Source: an uncultured Prevotella sp. (GTDB lineage Bacteria; Bacteroidota; Bacteroidia; Bacteroidales; Bacteroidaceae). Taken from it: 64,000 nucleotides of DNA. Shown piece after piece: positions 6,538 to 15,047 of this stretch. The stretch covers positions 1 through 64,000 of the forward strand of contig CAJOQT010000108.1 of assembly GCA_905236875.1 (NCBI GenBank), written 5' to 3'. Both the position numbers and the translations under genes were made by a program. Positions within the stretch are counted from its first letter, which is position 1, and the number at the start of each line of letters is the position of its first letter. The notes below the pieces were generated by a model that saw only the letters and a program-made list of their open reading frames with translations, was not told where the DNA came from and did not search any database.

Positions 6538-8466
6538 TTAATACCATTCATCGTTACCGATCTCACCCTTTACATACTTCGGGAACAGCTGATACTTATT
6601 ACCGATGGGCTGACGCTCTTTGCAGAGCTTGTACTTCGGAGTTACGCAGATCTTCTGGGGAACCTTACCCATGTTAGCTTCCAGGACGAAGGTAGAGGCA
6701 GGAGCAGCTGTTGCTGTGCCGCTACGGTCAATGTAAGTAACCTCGACACTGATGTCTGCAGGACCTTCTGCACCATTTACAAAGAACTCTTCAGATACTA
6801 CCTCGCCAAGAATATCGTAAGTACCGTCAGCCTTTGGTGTTGCACCAAACATCTGGTGAACCTCATGACCATCAACCTTGAGCGGATAGATACCGCCGAC
6901 GGATATTACGCGGAAGTATGCACCACCATCAGCATAGCGGATGTCGAATGCGACGTCGTTGAAGTCAGAGTCGTCGGCATCGCCAAGGTCCTCGCAGATC
7001 ACGCGGTGTGTATAGACAATCTCATTACCGCCATGGAAGCCGGGGTTACATTGAGTTTCTGCAATATTGATAGCAGGCAGACCACTGGTGAATTCAGGAG
7101 CATAGACAACAGCGTTACCCTTGAAGTCGATGAAGGGATGGTCTGGACTACCGTCGTTGCCATTTGCAAAGTGGCTCTCGGCAACTACGGCGAGGTTTCC
7201 GCCATAGGTTACTTCGAAGCCCTGATTCTCTTTGCCCATCACGATGTTCTTTGCCTGGAACACAGCATATTCACCGCTCTCAGGACCATAGATACCATAG
7301 TTCACCTTGGAGGCGTTCATGGTAGCGGTCTCTGTTACCTTGAACACAGAACCTGCGCCCATGTAGATATAGAACGGACCACCCTGGGCGTTGATCCATG
7401 TATTATAAGCCATACCAGCCCAGTTACCGCCACCATAGAAGTTCTTGGTCACCACACTCGAACCAGCGTCCATCTTGAAGTCACCATTGCCAGGGTTGTC
7501 GGCAAGATTAATGAGGAAGTTATCGTCAACAATCAGTTTACAGTTGTTGATGACCTCGTCGCTGGCAGCAAAGTAGATGAAGTTTCCTGTATGGTACTGT
7601 CCGTTGTTCACCCAAGTATTGTTATTGCTGTTGACGAAGGTTGTACCGCTGATAGTTGTGCTTCCATTGTTCTCGAACTTACCGCTACCTGCAGTGTTCA
7701 GGTCAGCAGCCGTGATGGTGCCGTCGTTCACGATGACAGAAAGATCGTTCTCCACCGAAATCCTTGTATCAACTGTAACAGTACCCACGTTGTAGAGCAC
7801 ACTGTTGCTGTTAGCATGAAGCTTGTTAGCCTCTATCGTACCATGATTGTAGATGTGCAGACCATTGTTCAGCACCAGTTCGGCATCAGTGATGATTTTG
7901 GCACCATCAGCCAGATAAAACTTACAGTTACCTTGCAAGTCACTTGCATTAGTAGAACTCAATCTCAACACAGCATTTTTCACCAGATAAATCTCCGAAT
8001 TCCCAGCTACATAGAATTTTCTATTGGTGAAGTCGTTGTCACCCTTGATGTAGAGTGTACCACCAGAGGACATGGAACCATCCCATGCACCCCAGATATT
8101 CACTTGGCCAGTCCAAGAGGGATCAACATAACTCGTACCTGTTCCATATCCGTCAGTCTGGTTGTTTGCAGCACACTCATCTGCATAAGATTTTACGCCC
8201 GCAGGCACGTCGTTCAGGAACTTACTGGGATCGGCGTCGCTGGGGAACTGGAAGCTGGGCTGGATAGCACGGGTAATGCCACGGCTCTGTCCGAAGCCCC
8301 AGTCAACTTTATCACCAGGCTCACCATAACGAGCAATAAATGCTGCGTTGTACTCGTTGATTTTCTTGTTTGCGGGATTGTACTCAATTCCGTCTTCTTT
8401 GGTACAGCTTACAAAAGCGCTCGAAACGAGGGCTACAGCTGCTAAAGTCATCAAATACTTTTTCAT
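6538..8466 (-). CDS. LruC-domain surface lipoprotein (DUF4842 type), 642 aa
   Basis: The N-terminus is a lipoprotein signal ending in the lipobox around VSSAFVSC, so the mature protein is lipid-anchored. The middle, about residues 120-400, is a series of short Asn/Gly-rich strands (YIKGDND, YVAGNSEIYLV, NNTWVNNGQY) typical of a parallel beta-helix. The C-terminal LruC-like region holds an acidic loop DDSDFNDVAFDI that looks like a calcium site. Much of the middle is closely related to the 868-residue protein at 10156-12762, including NNTWVNNGQY and GPFYIYMGA, so the two are paralogues. The LruC domain is named after a Leptospira surface lipoprotein; no function is established. Adhesin or matrix component is inference. 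Confidence 0.8.
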   Translation of the reverse strand: MKKYLMTLAAVALVSSAFVSCTKEDGIEYNPANKKINEYNAAFIARYGEPGDKVDWGFGQSRGITRAIQPSFQFPSDADPSKFLNDVPAGVKSYADECAANNQTDGYGTGTSYVDPSWTGQVNIWGAWDGSMSSGGTLYIKGDNDFTNRKFYVAGNSEIYLVKNAVLRLSSTNASDLQGNCKFYLADGAKIITDAELVLNNGLHIYNHGTIEANKLHANSNSVLYNVGTVTVDTRISVENDLSVIVNDGTITAADLNTAGSGKFENNGSTTISGTTFVNSNNNTWVNNGQYHTGNFIYFAASDEVINNCKLIVDDNFLINLADNPGNGDFKMDAGSSVVTKNFYGGGNWAGMAYNTWINAQGGPFYIYMGAGSVFKVTETATMNASKVNYGIYGPESGEYAVFQAKNIVMGKENQGFEVTYGGNLAVVAESHFANGNDGSPDHPFIDFKGNAVVYAPEFTSGLPAINIAETQCNPGFHGGNEIVYTHRVICEDLGDADDSDFNDVAFDIRYADGGAYFRVISVGGIYPLKVDGHEVHQMFGATPKADGTYDILGEVVSEEFFVNGAEGPADISVEVTYIDRSGTATAAPASTFVLEANMGKVPQKICVTPKYKLCKERQPIGNKYQLFPKYVKGEIGNDEWY

Positions 8467-8530
8467 TGTTTTTGGTTTTAATTTAATTTGAAATATGTAA
8501 TTAGTCTCATGTCTTTATGGATGACGCATG

Positions 8531-8538
8531 CAAAGGTA
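8531..8538 (-). promoter_or_regulatory. -7 element of the 642-aa LruC lipoprotein gene
   Basis: TACCTTTG on the minus strand lies 65 bases before the start codon. No clear TTTG is present 19 bases upstream, so the -33 box is weak or absent. Confidence 0.5.
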
Positions 8539-8669
8539 TAAAAAAAATGATAAATAAAGACGTTTTCTTTGTTAATAAATGCAAAAGGTTGCACAAACGT
8601 TGACGTGATGTTACAAATGCAAAGTTATTGATTACATTTCATTCTTTTGTTCTCACCCTCTTCCCTGCA

Positions 8670-8717
8670 TTTTTTTATTCTTTTATTTTTTTATTCTTTT
8701 ATTTTTTACTAACTTTG
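8670..8717 (+). promoter_or_regulatory. Promoter of the 420-aa LruC gene, with a 16-bp tandem repeat in the spacer region
   Basis: TAACTTTG at 8710-8717 is the -7 box. The preceding bases consist of two perfect 16-bp units (8670-8685 and 8686-8701; seven T, ATTC, four T, A) plus a partial third. The repeat covers the place where the -33 box should be, so gain or loss of a unit would alter the promoter. Confidence 0.6.
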
Positions 8718-8740
8718 CATCGCAAGAAACATCATACGAT

Positions 8741-10003
8741 ATGAAAAAGATAAAGTATATGACCCTCCTTGGCGCCATGGTTCTTCTGGGAATGACATCG
8801 TGCCATAAGGAAAAGTTCGACCAAGAGGCCTATAATAAGTTTGTGGATTATGAGTTCATGATAGACCACATGGACCGCACACACGACTGGAAACTGATCA
8901 AGAGCAGTGAGGTTACCATCCTGGCTCCTGCCGACATTGACTACGTACAGGTGCTGACTGACAATATCTACACCTCGACGAAGGCAGAGATAGCTGCACA
9001 GGGTATATGCTACGACAACATGGCCACGCTGAGCTATAGTGTGCCCATCACTCAAAACCAACTCTATCTGGCTGCTGTTGATATGAATGGTTACTACAGG
9101 GGCATCGTGCCTTTCACCTACGGCACTAAGACCATCGACCTGACCAAGGCGACGTTAGAGAGTAATGGAACGCTGACGCTGCCAACGCCGCAAACCTTCA
9201 CTTACCTGTACGAAGAGAATTTCCCTGAGCCAGGCGACTTCGACTATAACGACCTCGTGCTTCGTGTAAGTAAAGGATATGGTGATGTTTCCTACCAGGT
9301 GTATCTCACCGTAACGTTAACGGCTGTCGGAGGAACCAAGCAGCTGGCAGCAGGCATTCACTTAGGCGGATTCAAGTATGAAGATATCTTAGGCGTGGAG
9401 ATTGTCAATAGCGAAAAGCTTGACATGGGCTACCCCATGCCACGTATCATGATCAACAGCGAAGAGCTGCTGGTCAAGGGACGTAACGACGAGGCTATCA
9501 TCAGCCTGTTCGAGGATGCTCACTGGGCCATGTTGAGAAGCAAGGAGACCGACGGCTCCATTGCACGCATGAGAATCAACACTGCCAGAAGCAATACCGA
9601 GTTCTATAGCACGACAGCTGACCCGGTTTCGGTGACTTACTGCATTACCTTTAATAATCGCGAGATGGCCCGCAGCCTGACATTCGAAAACATCGACCCG
9701 TTTATTCTGGAGGAATACAACGGCAGCGTCTGGGAAGTACATACCTATTACTATAAGTTCAATGATGTGCTCAAGGACATCTTCCGTGGCAACGCAAGTG
9801 CCTATGACAATCATGTCAGCTGGTCGCTTGTCATTCCACAAAAGGATTTCCGTTATCCTGTAGAAGGTATGTCGATGGGAACCTATAGTAGTGAGACCGG
9901 GGGTGTGTATGGACCCTATGACGGTTTCTCATACTGGATTCAGAGCCATACCAGCAATCTGGACTGGTACCAGAATCCTACACGTCCACAACTATTATAT
10001 TAA
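8741..10003 (+). CDS. LruC-domain lipoprotein, 420 aa
   Basis: A lipoprotein signal peptide ends at MTSC (about residue 21). An N-terminal domain with an HDWKL motif (about residues 47-51) precedes an LruC domain centred on PGDFDYNDLVLRV (about residues 165-177), which has the same acidic D-x-D-x-N-D loop as the two neighbouring large lipoproteins. The C-terminus ends in a DWY motif about 12 residues from the end, as does the 868-residue protein. It lacks the beta-helical middle of its neighbours. It stands alone on the plus strand between the two minus-strand paralogues, with its own promoter. Function unknown. Confidence 0.8.
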   Translation: MKKIKYMTLLGAMVLLGMTSCHKEKFDQEAYNKFVDYEFMIDHMDRTHDWKLIKSSEVTILAPADIDYVQVLTDNIYTSTKAEIAAQGICYDNMATLSYSVPITQNQLYLAAVDMNGYYRGIVPFTYGTKTIDLTKATLESNGTLTLPTPQTFTYLYEENFPEPGDFDYNDLVLRVSKGYGDVSYQVYLTVTLTAVGGTKQLAAGIHLGGFKYEDILGVEIVNSEKLDMGYPMPRIMINSEELLVKGRNDEAIISLFEDAHWAMLRSKETDGSIARMRINTARSNTEFYSTTADPVSVTYCITFNNREMARSLTFENIDPFILEEYNGSVWEVHTYYYKFNDVLKDIFRGNASAYDNHVSWSLVIPQKDFRYPVEGMSMGTYSSETGGVYGPYDGFSYWIQSHTSNLDWYQNPTRPQLLY

Positions 10004-10076
10004 TATAATGTACGCGTGTGCAGGCGCGGGATTTCGTGAGGTAATACACCACAGGAAAAGAGTAAAAGGCGGGAAA

Positions 10077-10112
10077 GAAACGAGGGGCGGACCTTCACGG
10101 TTCACCCCTCGT
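10077..10112 (-). terminator. Hairpin terminator between convergent LruC genes
   Basis: The stem CGAGGGG/CCCCTCG with further imperfect pairing inside is followed on the minus strand by TTTCTTT. It lies 45 bases after the stop of the minus-strand gene and could also serve the plus-strand gene. Confidence 0.6.
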
Positions 10113-10155
10113 CATTAATAGAAGTATTTGATATAAATGATAGATGATGTGACAA

Positions 10156-12762
10156 TTAATAAACCAGATCCGGGTCAAAGTCTTTGTACCAGTCTGTATC
10201 CTGATTCTTGTCTGCGGCAAAGTTTGCGAATCTGGGATAAGGAGCACTAATCTCCGAATTACCCGTAATGGTATTCCACTCCTTCGGCCAGCGCCACTTA
10301 CCAGGAATAATGAGTCCATAGGGGGCAGTGCCGGTGCCGTAGGTTGTTCCTACGTGGATGTTGCCCTGCGGTGACTTGATCCAGAAGTCGGCCGTAGCAA
10401 TATCGAAGTCAGCTGACGGCTTGTCGAAGGTATAGGTTACAGGAGCAACACCGCTGACGAACTTATCGCTGCCGCTGCCTGTGTTTACAAACTTTCCTGC
10501 TGTCTGGCCCATGGCAGCATGTACCTCTTCTTGGTTGAACATAGACAATGTTCTGGTCGTCGTACGACCCAAAGTGTTGTCGGGGACGTCCAGATAGACA
10601 TACAGGTTGAACGAAGCACCGGTAGCGCAGAGCGTTACATCAATCTTGTTGGGATTTTCTGCATTCTCCTTTACTCTGAGCACGACATCGTTCAGGTCGT
10701 AGTCGCCCACGAAGTTATCCTCAAAGGCAAAGGTCCATTCCCCTGGCTCACCAGGTATCTCAGGTACCTCTTCCGGCTCACCAGGCGTATAGCCTGGGTT
10801 ACAGGTGGACTGAGGAATAGCGACAACATTCATGGGTTCGATTCCGTCCGAATAGATTGTGGCATTTCCCTTGTAGTCAATATAGGGATATTGACCAGAT
10901 GAACCTTGTTCGAAGTGCGTTTCGCATACTACTGCCAGGTTGTAACCGTAAGTGACGAGATAGCCCTGATTGCCTGCACCGGCAACAATATCCTTGGCCT
11001 GGAATACGGCAAAGTCTGCAAAGCCACCCGTTTCAGGTCCATAGATACCGTAGTCGGCCTTGGTGGCACACATCGTTGCCGTTTCAAGCACCCTGAACAG
11101 CGACTTGGCACCCATATAGATATAGAACGGGCCGCCATTGAAAGAATTGTACTTGCCGCCATTGAAGTTTTTGGTCTCAACACTTGCACCGGCATCCATC
11201 CTGAAGCAACCATCGCCAGGATTGTCGCCAAGGTTGATGTTAAAGTCTTCATCGACAACCATGTGGCAGTTGTTGATGACTTCGCTGCTGCCTGCATTGT
11301 AGATGAAATACTGAGTCTTGTACTGACCGTTGTTTACCCAAGTATTATTGTTGCTATTGACAACCGTATTGCCAGAAATGACAGTATTGCCATTGTTCTC
11401 GAAGAGTGCGCTGCCTTCTGTGCCAAGGTATGTAGCCACCAGGTCACCGTCGTTAATCATAATAGAGTTGCCGTTAGTGACGCGCACGGTGCTTGTTGAG
11501 GTCATCGTACCAGCCTTGTTGACAATGATACCCGTTTCATTGGCCTCGATGGAAGAGAACTTGGAATTGACGTTGATATAGAATATACCACTGTTGCAGA
11601 CGAGCTCAGAACCAGTATCGGCAAATGTTCCACCATCTTGGTAGTAGATGCCAGCAACGTTAGGACGCTCATTGCTTATCCATTTGTGGTTGACATCAAT
11701 CTTTCCGTCAATGTCAACGTTAGTGTTGGTTAGCACACACTTAGCGGGTTCCAACTGGAACAGTCCGCCAACCTTCAGGTTACCACCTTCCATGAACAGC
11801 TCACAGTCACCATTGATAACCATTGACGACTGAGCCTCGATGGTGCCTCCCTTGCTGTAGTAGCAGATATTACCTGTAGAGATGCCATTCTTCACCACCA
11901 GCCTCGAACCTGTTGACAGATAAACCTTGGTGCCGCTGCTAAATCCATTTTGAAGGGTCAGCGTGGCGTCTTTCACCAAATACACCGTCGAATTGGCAGC
12001 CAAAGAGAATTGCTTGTTGGAGAAGTCGCAATTACCTACGACGTAAACTGTTCCACCTTCGGCTACCCAAGCATTCTTGTCTGGATCATAGTGGCCACCT
12101 CCCCATATATTTATATTATTGACATTGCTGTCTATGTAGCAGGTGCCAGATGCAAAACCGTTACCACCGTCAATGTCACTATAGTAATCTACAGCAGGTA
12201 CGGCATCAAAGAAATTGGCATCGTCCATCTCCGTCGTTGTGGGCTTTTCTGGAATATCGGCAGAAAAGTCATGTTGAGGATCAATGGCACGTGTCATCAA
12301 TGACGGCCAGGGACTGGCTGATCTGGTAGTTTCTTCTTCGCCGAAGTTGGCGACGATGGCATTGCCGGTTACATTTACCTGCTTCACCAGACTGCGGTGC
12401 TTGCTGTCGAAGGCAACAACATACAGCTGGGTGTTTGCCTTAGGAATAGAGAATGACTGACTAATCGTGCCGCCTTCAGCAACGGTCTGACGTAAAAAGT
12501 AGGATGCGTCTTTGTTGACAAAAGGATTCTTGTCATAAACAACGACGGTGTAGTCCTGACTTATTCCCAGTTTCACGGAGATGTTCGCTGTTACCTGCGT
12601 CGTCATCTTCCAGTCCTGATTGGGGTCGATGGTCAGGCCAAGCACTTCCTCTGCATTGTCGAGGCCGTCGGAAGCTGTAAACAAGTCATCATTCGAACAG
12701 CTTGTTGCCGTAAGAGTTAATGCCAGCACAGCAAGGCCGTTCACCAAATACTTCTTCTTCAT
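10156..12762 (-). CDS. LruC-domain surface lipoprotein (DUF4842 type), 868 aa
   Basis: I place the start at the ATG at 12762, which gives MKKKYLVNG and a lipobox near TATSC; an upstream ATG at 12843 would put the signal peptide internally and lies before the promoter. The protein has an N-terminal domain with a DPNQDWKM motif, a long Asn/Gly-rich beta-helix-like middle, a linker rich in Pro-Gly-Glu around residues 640-655, and a C-terminal LruC domain with GDYDLNDVVLRV. The middle is paralogous to the 642-residue protein nearby; the N-terminal domain and terminal DWY motif are shared with the 420-residue protein. It therefore combines the parts of both neighbours. Calcium binding by the acidic loop and a surface role are inference. 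Confidence 0.8.
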   Translation of the reverse strand: MKKKYLVNGLAVLALTLTATSCSNDDLFTASDGLDNAEEVLGLTIDPNQDWKMTTQVTANISVKLGISQDYTVVVYDKNPFVNKDASYFLRQTVAEGGTISQSFSIPKANTQLYVVAFDSKHRSLVKQVNVTGNAIVANFGEEETTRSASPWPSLMTRAIDPQHDFSADIPEKPTTTEMDDANFFDAVPAVDYYSDIDGGNGFASGTCYIDSNVNNINIWGGGHYDPDKNAWVAEGGTVYVVGNCDFSNKQFSLAANSTVYLVKDATLTLQNGFSSGTKVYLSTGSRLVVKNGISTGNICYYSKGGTIEAQSSMVINGDCELFMEGGNLKVGGLFQLEPAKCVLTNTNVDIDGKIDVNHKWISNERPNVAGIYYQDGGTFADTGSELVCNSGIFYINVNSKFSSIEANETGIIVNKAGTMTSTSTVRVTNGNSIMINDGDLVATYLGTEGSALFENNGNTVISGNTVVNSNNNTWVNNGQYKTQYFIYNAGSSEVINNCHMVVDEDFNINLGDNPGDGCFRMDAGASVETKNFNGGKYNSFNGGPFYIYMGAKSLFRVLETATMCATKADYGIYGPETGGFADFAVFQAKDIVAGAGNQGYLVTYGYNLAVVCETHFEQGSSGQYPYIDYKGNATIYSDGIEPMNVVAIPQSTCNPGYTPGEPEEVPEIPGEPGEWTFAFEDNFVGDYDLNDVVLRVKENAENPNKIDVTLCATGASFNLYVYLDVPDNTLGRTTTRTLSMFNQEEVHAAMGQTAGKFVNTGSGSDKFVSGVAPVTYTFDKPSADFDIATADFWIKSPQGNIHVGTTYGTGTAPYGLIIPGKWRWPKEWNTITGNSEISAPYPRFANFAADKNQDTDWYKDFDPDLVY

Positions 12763-12813
12763 TTTTGCAAAAATTATTTTATTCAACATGTTTATATTCA
12801 TCACTTCAACCTG

Positions 12814-12844
12814 CAAAGTTACACATTCGCGGCGGAAATACAAA
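12814..12844 (-). promoter_or_regulatory. Promoter of the 868-aa LruC lipoprotein gene
   Basis: TTTG (12841-12844), 19 bases and TAACTTTG (12814-12821) on the minus strand match the Bacteroidota consensus exactly. This supports the downstream start at 12762. Confidence 0.8.
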
Positions 12845-12860
12845 ATAAATTAAGATTTAT

Positions 12861-12891
12861 TTTCGTCATTCGTAAAAAAACCGTATCTTTG
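12861..12891 (+). promoter_or_regulatory. Promoter of the 5'-nucleotidase-like gene
   Basis: TATCTTTG at 12884-12891 lies 25 bases before the ATG at 12917, with TTTC 19 bases upstream. It is divergent from the LruC promoter; the two -33 boxes are less than 20 bases apart. Confidence 0.65.
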
Positions 12892-12916
12892 CATACCGTT
12901 ACAGACTAATCCGACA

Positions 12917-14341
12917 ATGAGAACATTCCTGTTGAGCCTCCTGCTTGTCGTTTCGCTCGCTGTTCATGGTCAGCGACGCGAAGTACACATCGTGTCCGTC
13001 AACGACATGCATGCAGCCATTGAGAAGATGCCTGCACTGACTGCCATCATAGACAGCCTGCGCACGCTCTATCCCTCACTGCTTGTGTTCTCTGCCGGCG
13101 ACAACAGAACAGGAACCCCGTTGAGTGACATGTATGAGATTCCGGGCTATCCCATGGTGTCGCTGATGAATCTGGCAGGTTTCAACGGCTCTGCGCTTGG
13201 CAACCATGAGTTTGACGTACACTCCCTGCCAACCCTTATCGGATATTCCAATTTCCGCTATATCTGTGCCAACATCCAGGCCGACGACACGACTGGTGTC
13301 AGAACCGTCCCCTACCAGTTGTTTGATGTTGAGGGAATGACGGTGGGCGTTGTGGGAGCCGTACAGATTAACTATCAAGGACGTCCGGACACCCATCCGG
13401 ACAACTTGCTTGGCATGCGTTTCGAGGAACCTGCAAAGGCCGTTGCCCGCTACGAATGGCTCAGCAGGCAATGTGATGCCACCATTCTGCTCTCGCATGT
13501 GGGCTACAAAGGTGAGGTTCAAATGGCAGAGGCTTTCCCCTGGTTAGACCTGATTATCGGCGGACACACCCATACGCAGCTGACGGCTGACGAGCCGTTG
13601 CACAACGGCGTACTCATTACCCAGAACCGGCATAACCTGAGGAAGGCTACCCACATCACCCTGACCATTGAGGGGCGACGTGTCATCGACAAGAAAGCCG
13701 AATACATCGATGTGGAAAACTATGGCACCCAAAACAAGGTGGCAGCAGAGATGGTACGTTATTTTACCAATAATCCAGCCTTTAGACGAGTACTGACACA
13801 GTGTGACACTCCCTTTGGCTCACGCCGAGAGGTAGGGTGCATGGCCTGTGACGCACTGATTGCTGAAGGACAGGCAGATGTGGCATTGTTCAACTATAGG
13901 GGCATCCGTATCAGACACCATGACGTGGGCGACTTCACCGTTGGTGATGTACTAGCAATGGATCCCTTTGGTAACGAGGCCGTAGAATTGACGCTGACCG
14001 GCGACGAGTTGTTTCAGGTCATCGAGCAGTACAGCCGTGGAGACATGCAGCACTTTCCTCATATTGGCGGATTACGAGCAGAACTGACAGTTGACAAAAA
14101 GGATCCTTCCAAAATCAAGAAAATCAAGCTGTTGGCTGCTGACGGTGGAATTTTTGACACGAAGAAAACCTATCGTATTATCACCAATAGCTACGTTGCT
14201 GCCTTTTTCAGGGAGACGCTTGATAAGGAGGATATACACACGAAGAATATGCAGACGTCAGATATGATCATGCGCTATTTGGACAAGCAACCTTCCATTA
14301 GTTACCATAATGTCAGCAGAATCAGTATTATCCAACAATAG
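12917..14341 (+). CDS. Exported 5'-nucleotidase/UshA-like metallophosphoesterase
   Basis: A signal peptide (residues 1-18) is followed by a calcineurin-type phosphoesterase domain with the metal-binding motifs NDMH (about 28-31), GDN (60-62), GNHEFD (about 95-100) and GGHTH (about 215-219). The second half matches the 5'-nucleotidase C-terminal domain that holds the nucleotide (about 290-460, with DPFGNEAVELTLTGDEL). In this family the enzyme removes phosphate from nucleotides in the periplasm. At 474 residues it is somewhat shorter than E. coli UshA but has both domains. It heads a likely three-gene unit with a nitroreductase (27 bases on) and a CE2-type esterase. Confidence 0.9.
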   Translation: MRTFLLSLLLVVSLAVHGQRREVHIVSVNDMHAAIEKMPALTAIIDSLRTLYPSLLVFSAGDNRTGTPLSDMYEIPGYPMVSLMNLAGFNGSALGNHEFDVHSLPTLIGYSNFRYICANIQADDTTGVRTVPYQLFDVEGMTVGVVGAVQINYQGRPDTHPDNLLGMRFEEPAKAVARYEWLSRQCDATILLSHVGYKGEVQMAEAFPWLDLIIGGHTHTQLTADEPLHNGVLITQNRHNLRKATHITLTIEGRRVIDKKAEYIDVENYGTQNKVAAEMVRYFTNNPAFRRVLTQCDTPFGSRREVGCMACDALIAEGQADVALFNYRGIRIRHHDVGDFTVGDVLAMDPFGNEAVELTLTGDELFQVIEQYSRGDMQHFPHIGGLRAELTVDKKDPSKIKKIKLLAADGGIFDTKKTYRIITNSYVAAFFRETLDKEDIHTKNMQTSDMIMRYLDKQPSISYHNVSRISIIQQ

Positions 14342-14368
14342 AAACCCTATCTTAATACCCTCAACCGT

Positions 14369-15013
14369 ATGAAAGCATCACACATCCTGAACATCTTGTT
14401 AGGCGGCGCACTGATTGGTATGACCGCCCTGTGGTATAATGGACAACGGACAACGGACAACAGACCACAGACAACAGCTGACGAGCCGCCCGAACCAGTA
14501 GCCTATGTGTTAGAGAACATTGACACAAGAGCCTCCGTCAGGATGTTCAAGAAAGACGAGGTTTCCGACATGCTCGTGGGAGAACTGTTACATGCAGGAA
14601 TGGCAGCTCCGACAGCTCTCAACGCACAACCTTGGCACTTCATCGTCATCCGTGACCGTGACGTGTTGAGCTCTCTCTCCGTAGCCAGTCCCCACACAGG
14701 TGTGCTGGCCGATGCACCATTGGCTATCGCTGTTTGTGGCAACCTGAAGAAAAAGCTGAAAAGTGCCGAGGGGGTATATTGGCAGCACGATGCGTGTGCC
14801 GCAACGGAAAATATCCTGTTGGCAGCACATGGCTTGGGACTGGGTGCCACGTGGACTGGTTGGTATCCTGTTGAAGAGCGCTACCAGGTGGCCCGCAAAG
14901 CACTCTCGCTGCCAGACCATATCGTACCCGTGAGCATCATTGCCATCGGATATCCTGCCATGCCAGTGGTACCGAAGGACAAATGGAATCCGGAGAATGT
15001 GTCTTACCGCTAA
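14369..15013 (+). CDS. Nitroreductase-family protein with N-terminal membrane anchor
   Basis: Residues 1-23 form a hydrophobic signal or anchor segment, unusual for nitroreductases, which are usually cytoplasmic. From about residue 50 the sequence matches the FMN-dependent nitroreductase fold (RASVRMF near the start, AAPTALNAQPWHF for the flavin-binding region, LGLGATWTGWYP near the end). Residues 25-37 (QRTTDNRPQTT) are encoded by a short repeat of GGACAAC units (14441-14482), so the linker appears to be repeat-derived. The electron donor and substrate are unknown. It lies between the phosphoesterase and the esterase genes on the same strand. Confidence 0.85.
   Translation: MKASHILNILLGGALIGMTALWYNGQRTTDNRPQTTADEPPEPVAYVLENIDTRASVRMFKKDEVSDMLVGELLHAGMAAPTALNAQPWHFIVIRDRDVLSSLSVASPHTGVLADAPLAIAVCGNLKKKLKSAEGVYWQHDACAATENILLAAHGLGLGATWTGWYPVEERYQVARKALSLPDHIVPVSIIAIGYPAMPVVPKDKWNPENVSYR
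14441..14482. repeat. Short-period repeat (GGACAAC/AGACAAC type) in coding sequence
   Basis: Units GGACAAC, GGACAAC, GGACAAC, AGACCAC, AGACAAC follow one another. The same family, in opposite orientation, is found at 25684-25772, and one or two units occur at 27371-27390. Confidence 0.65.
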
Positions 15014-15047
15014 CCGCAATAACAAATTATAATCGGACTTTAAACGT

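Noticed and set aside
6856..8445. Plus-strand open frame of 529 codons
   Set aside because: Antisense of the 642-aa LruC lipoprotein, which has a signal peptide, terminator and promoter on the minus strand.
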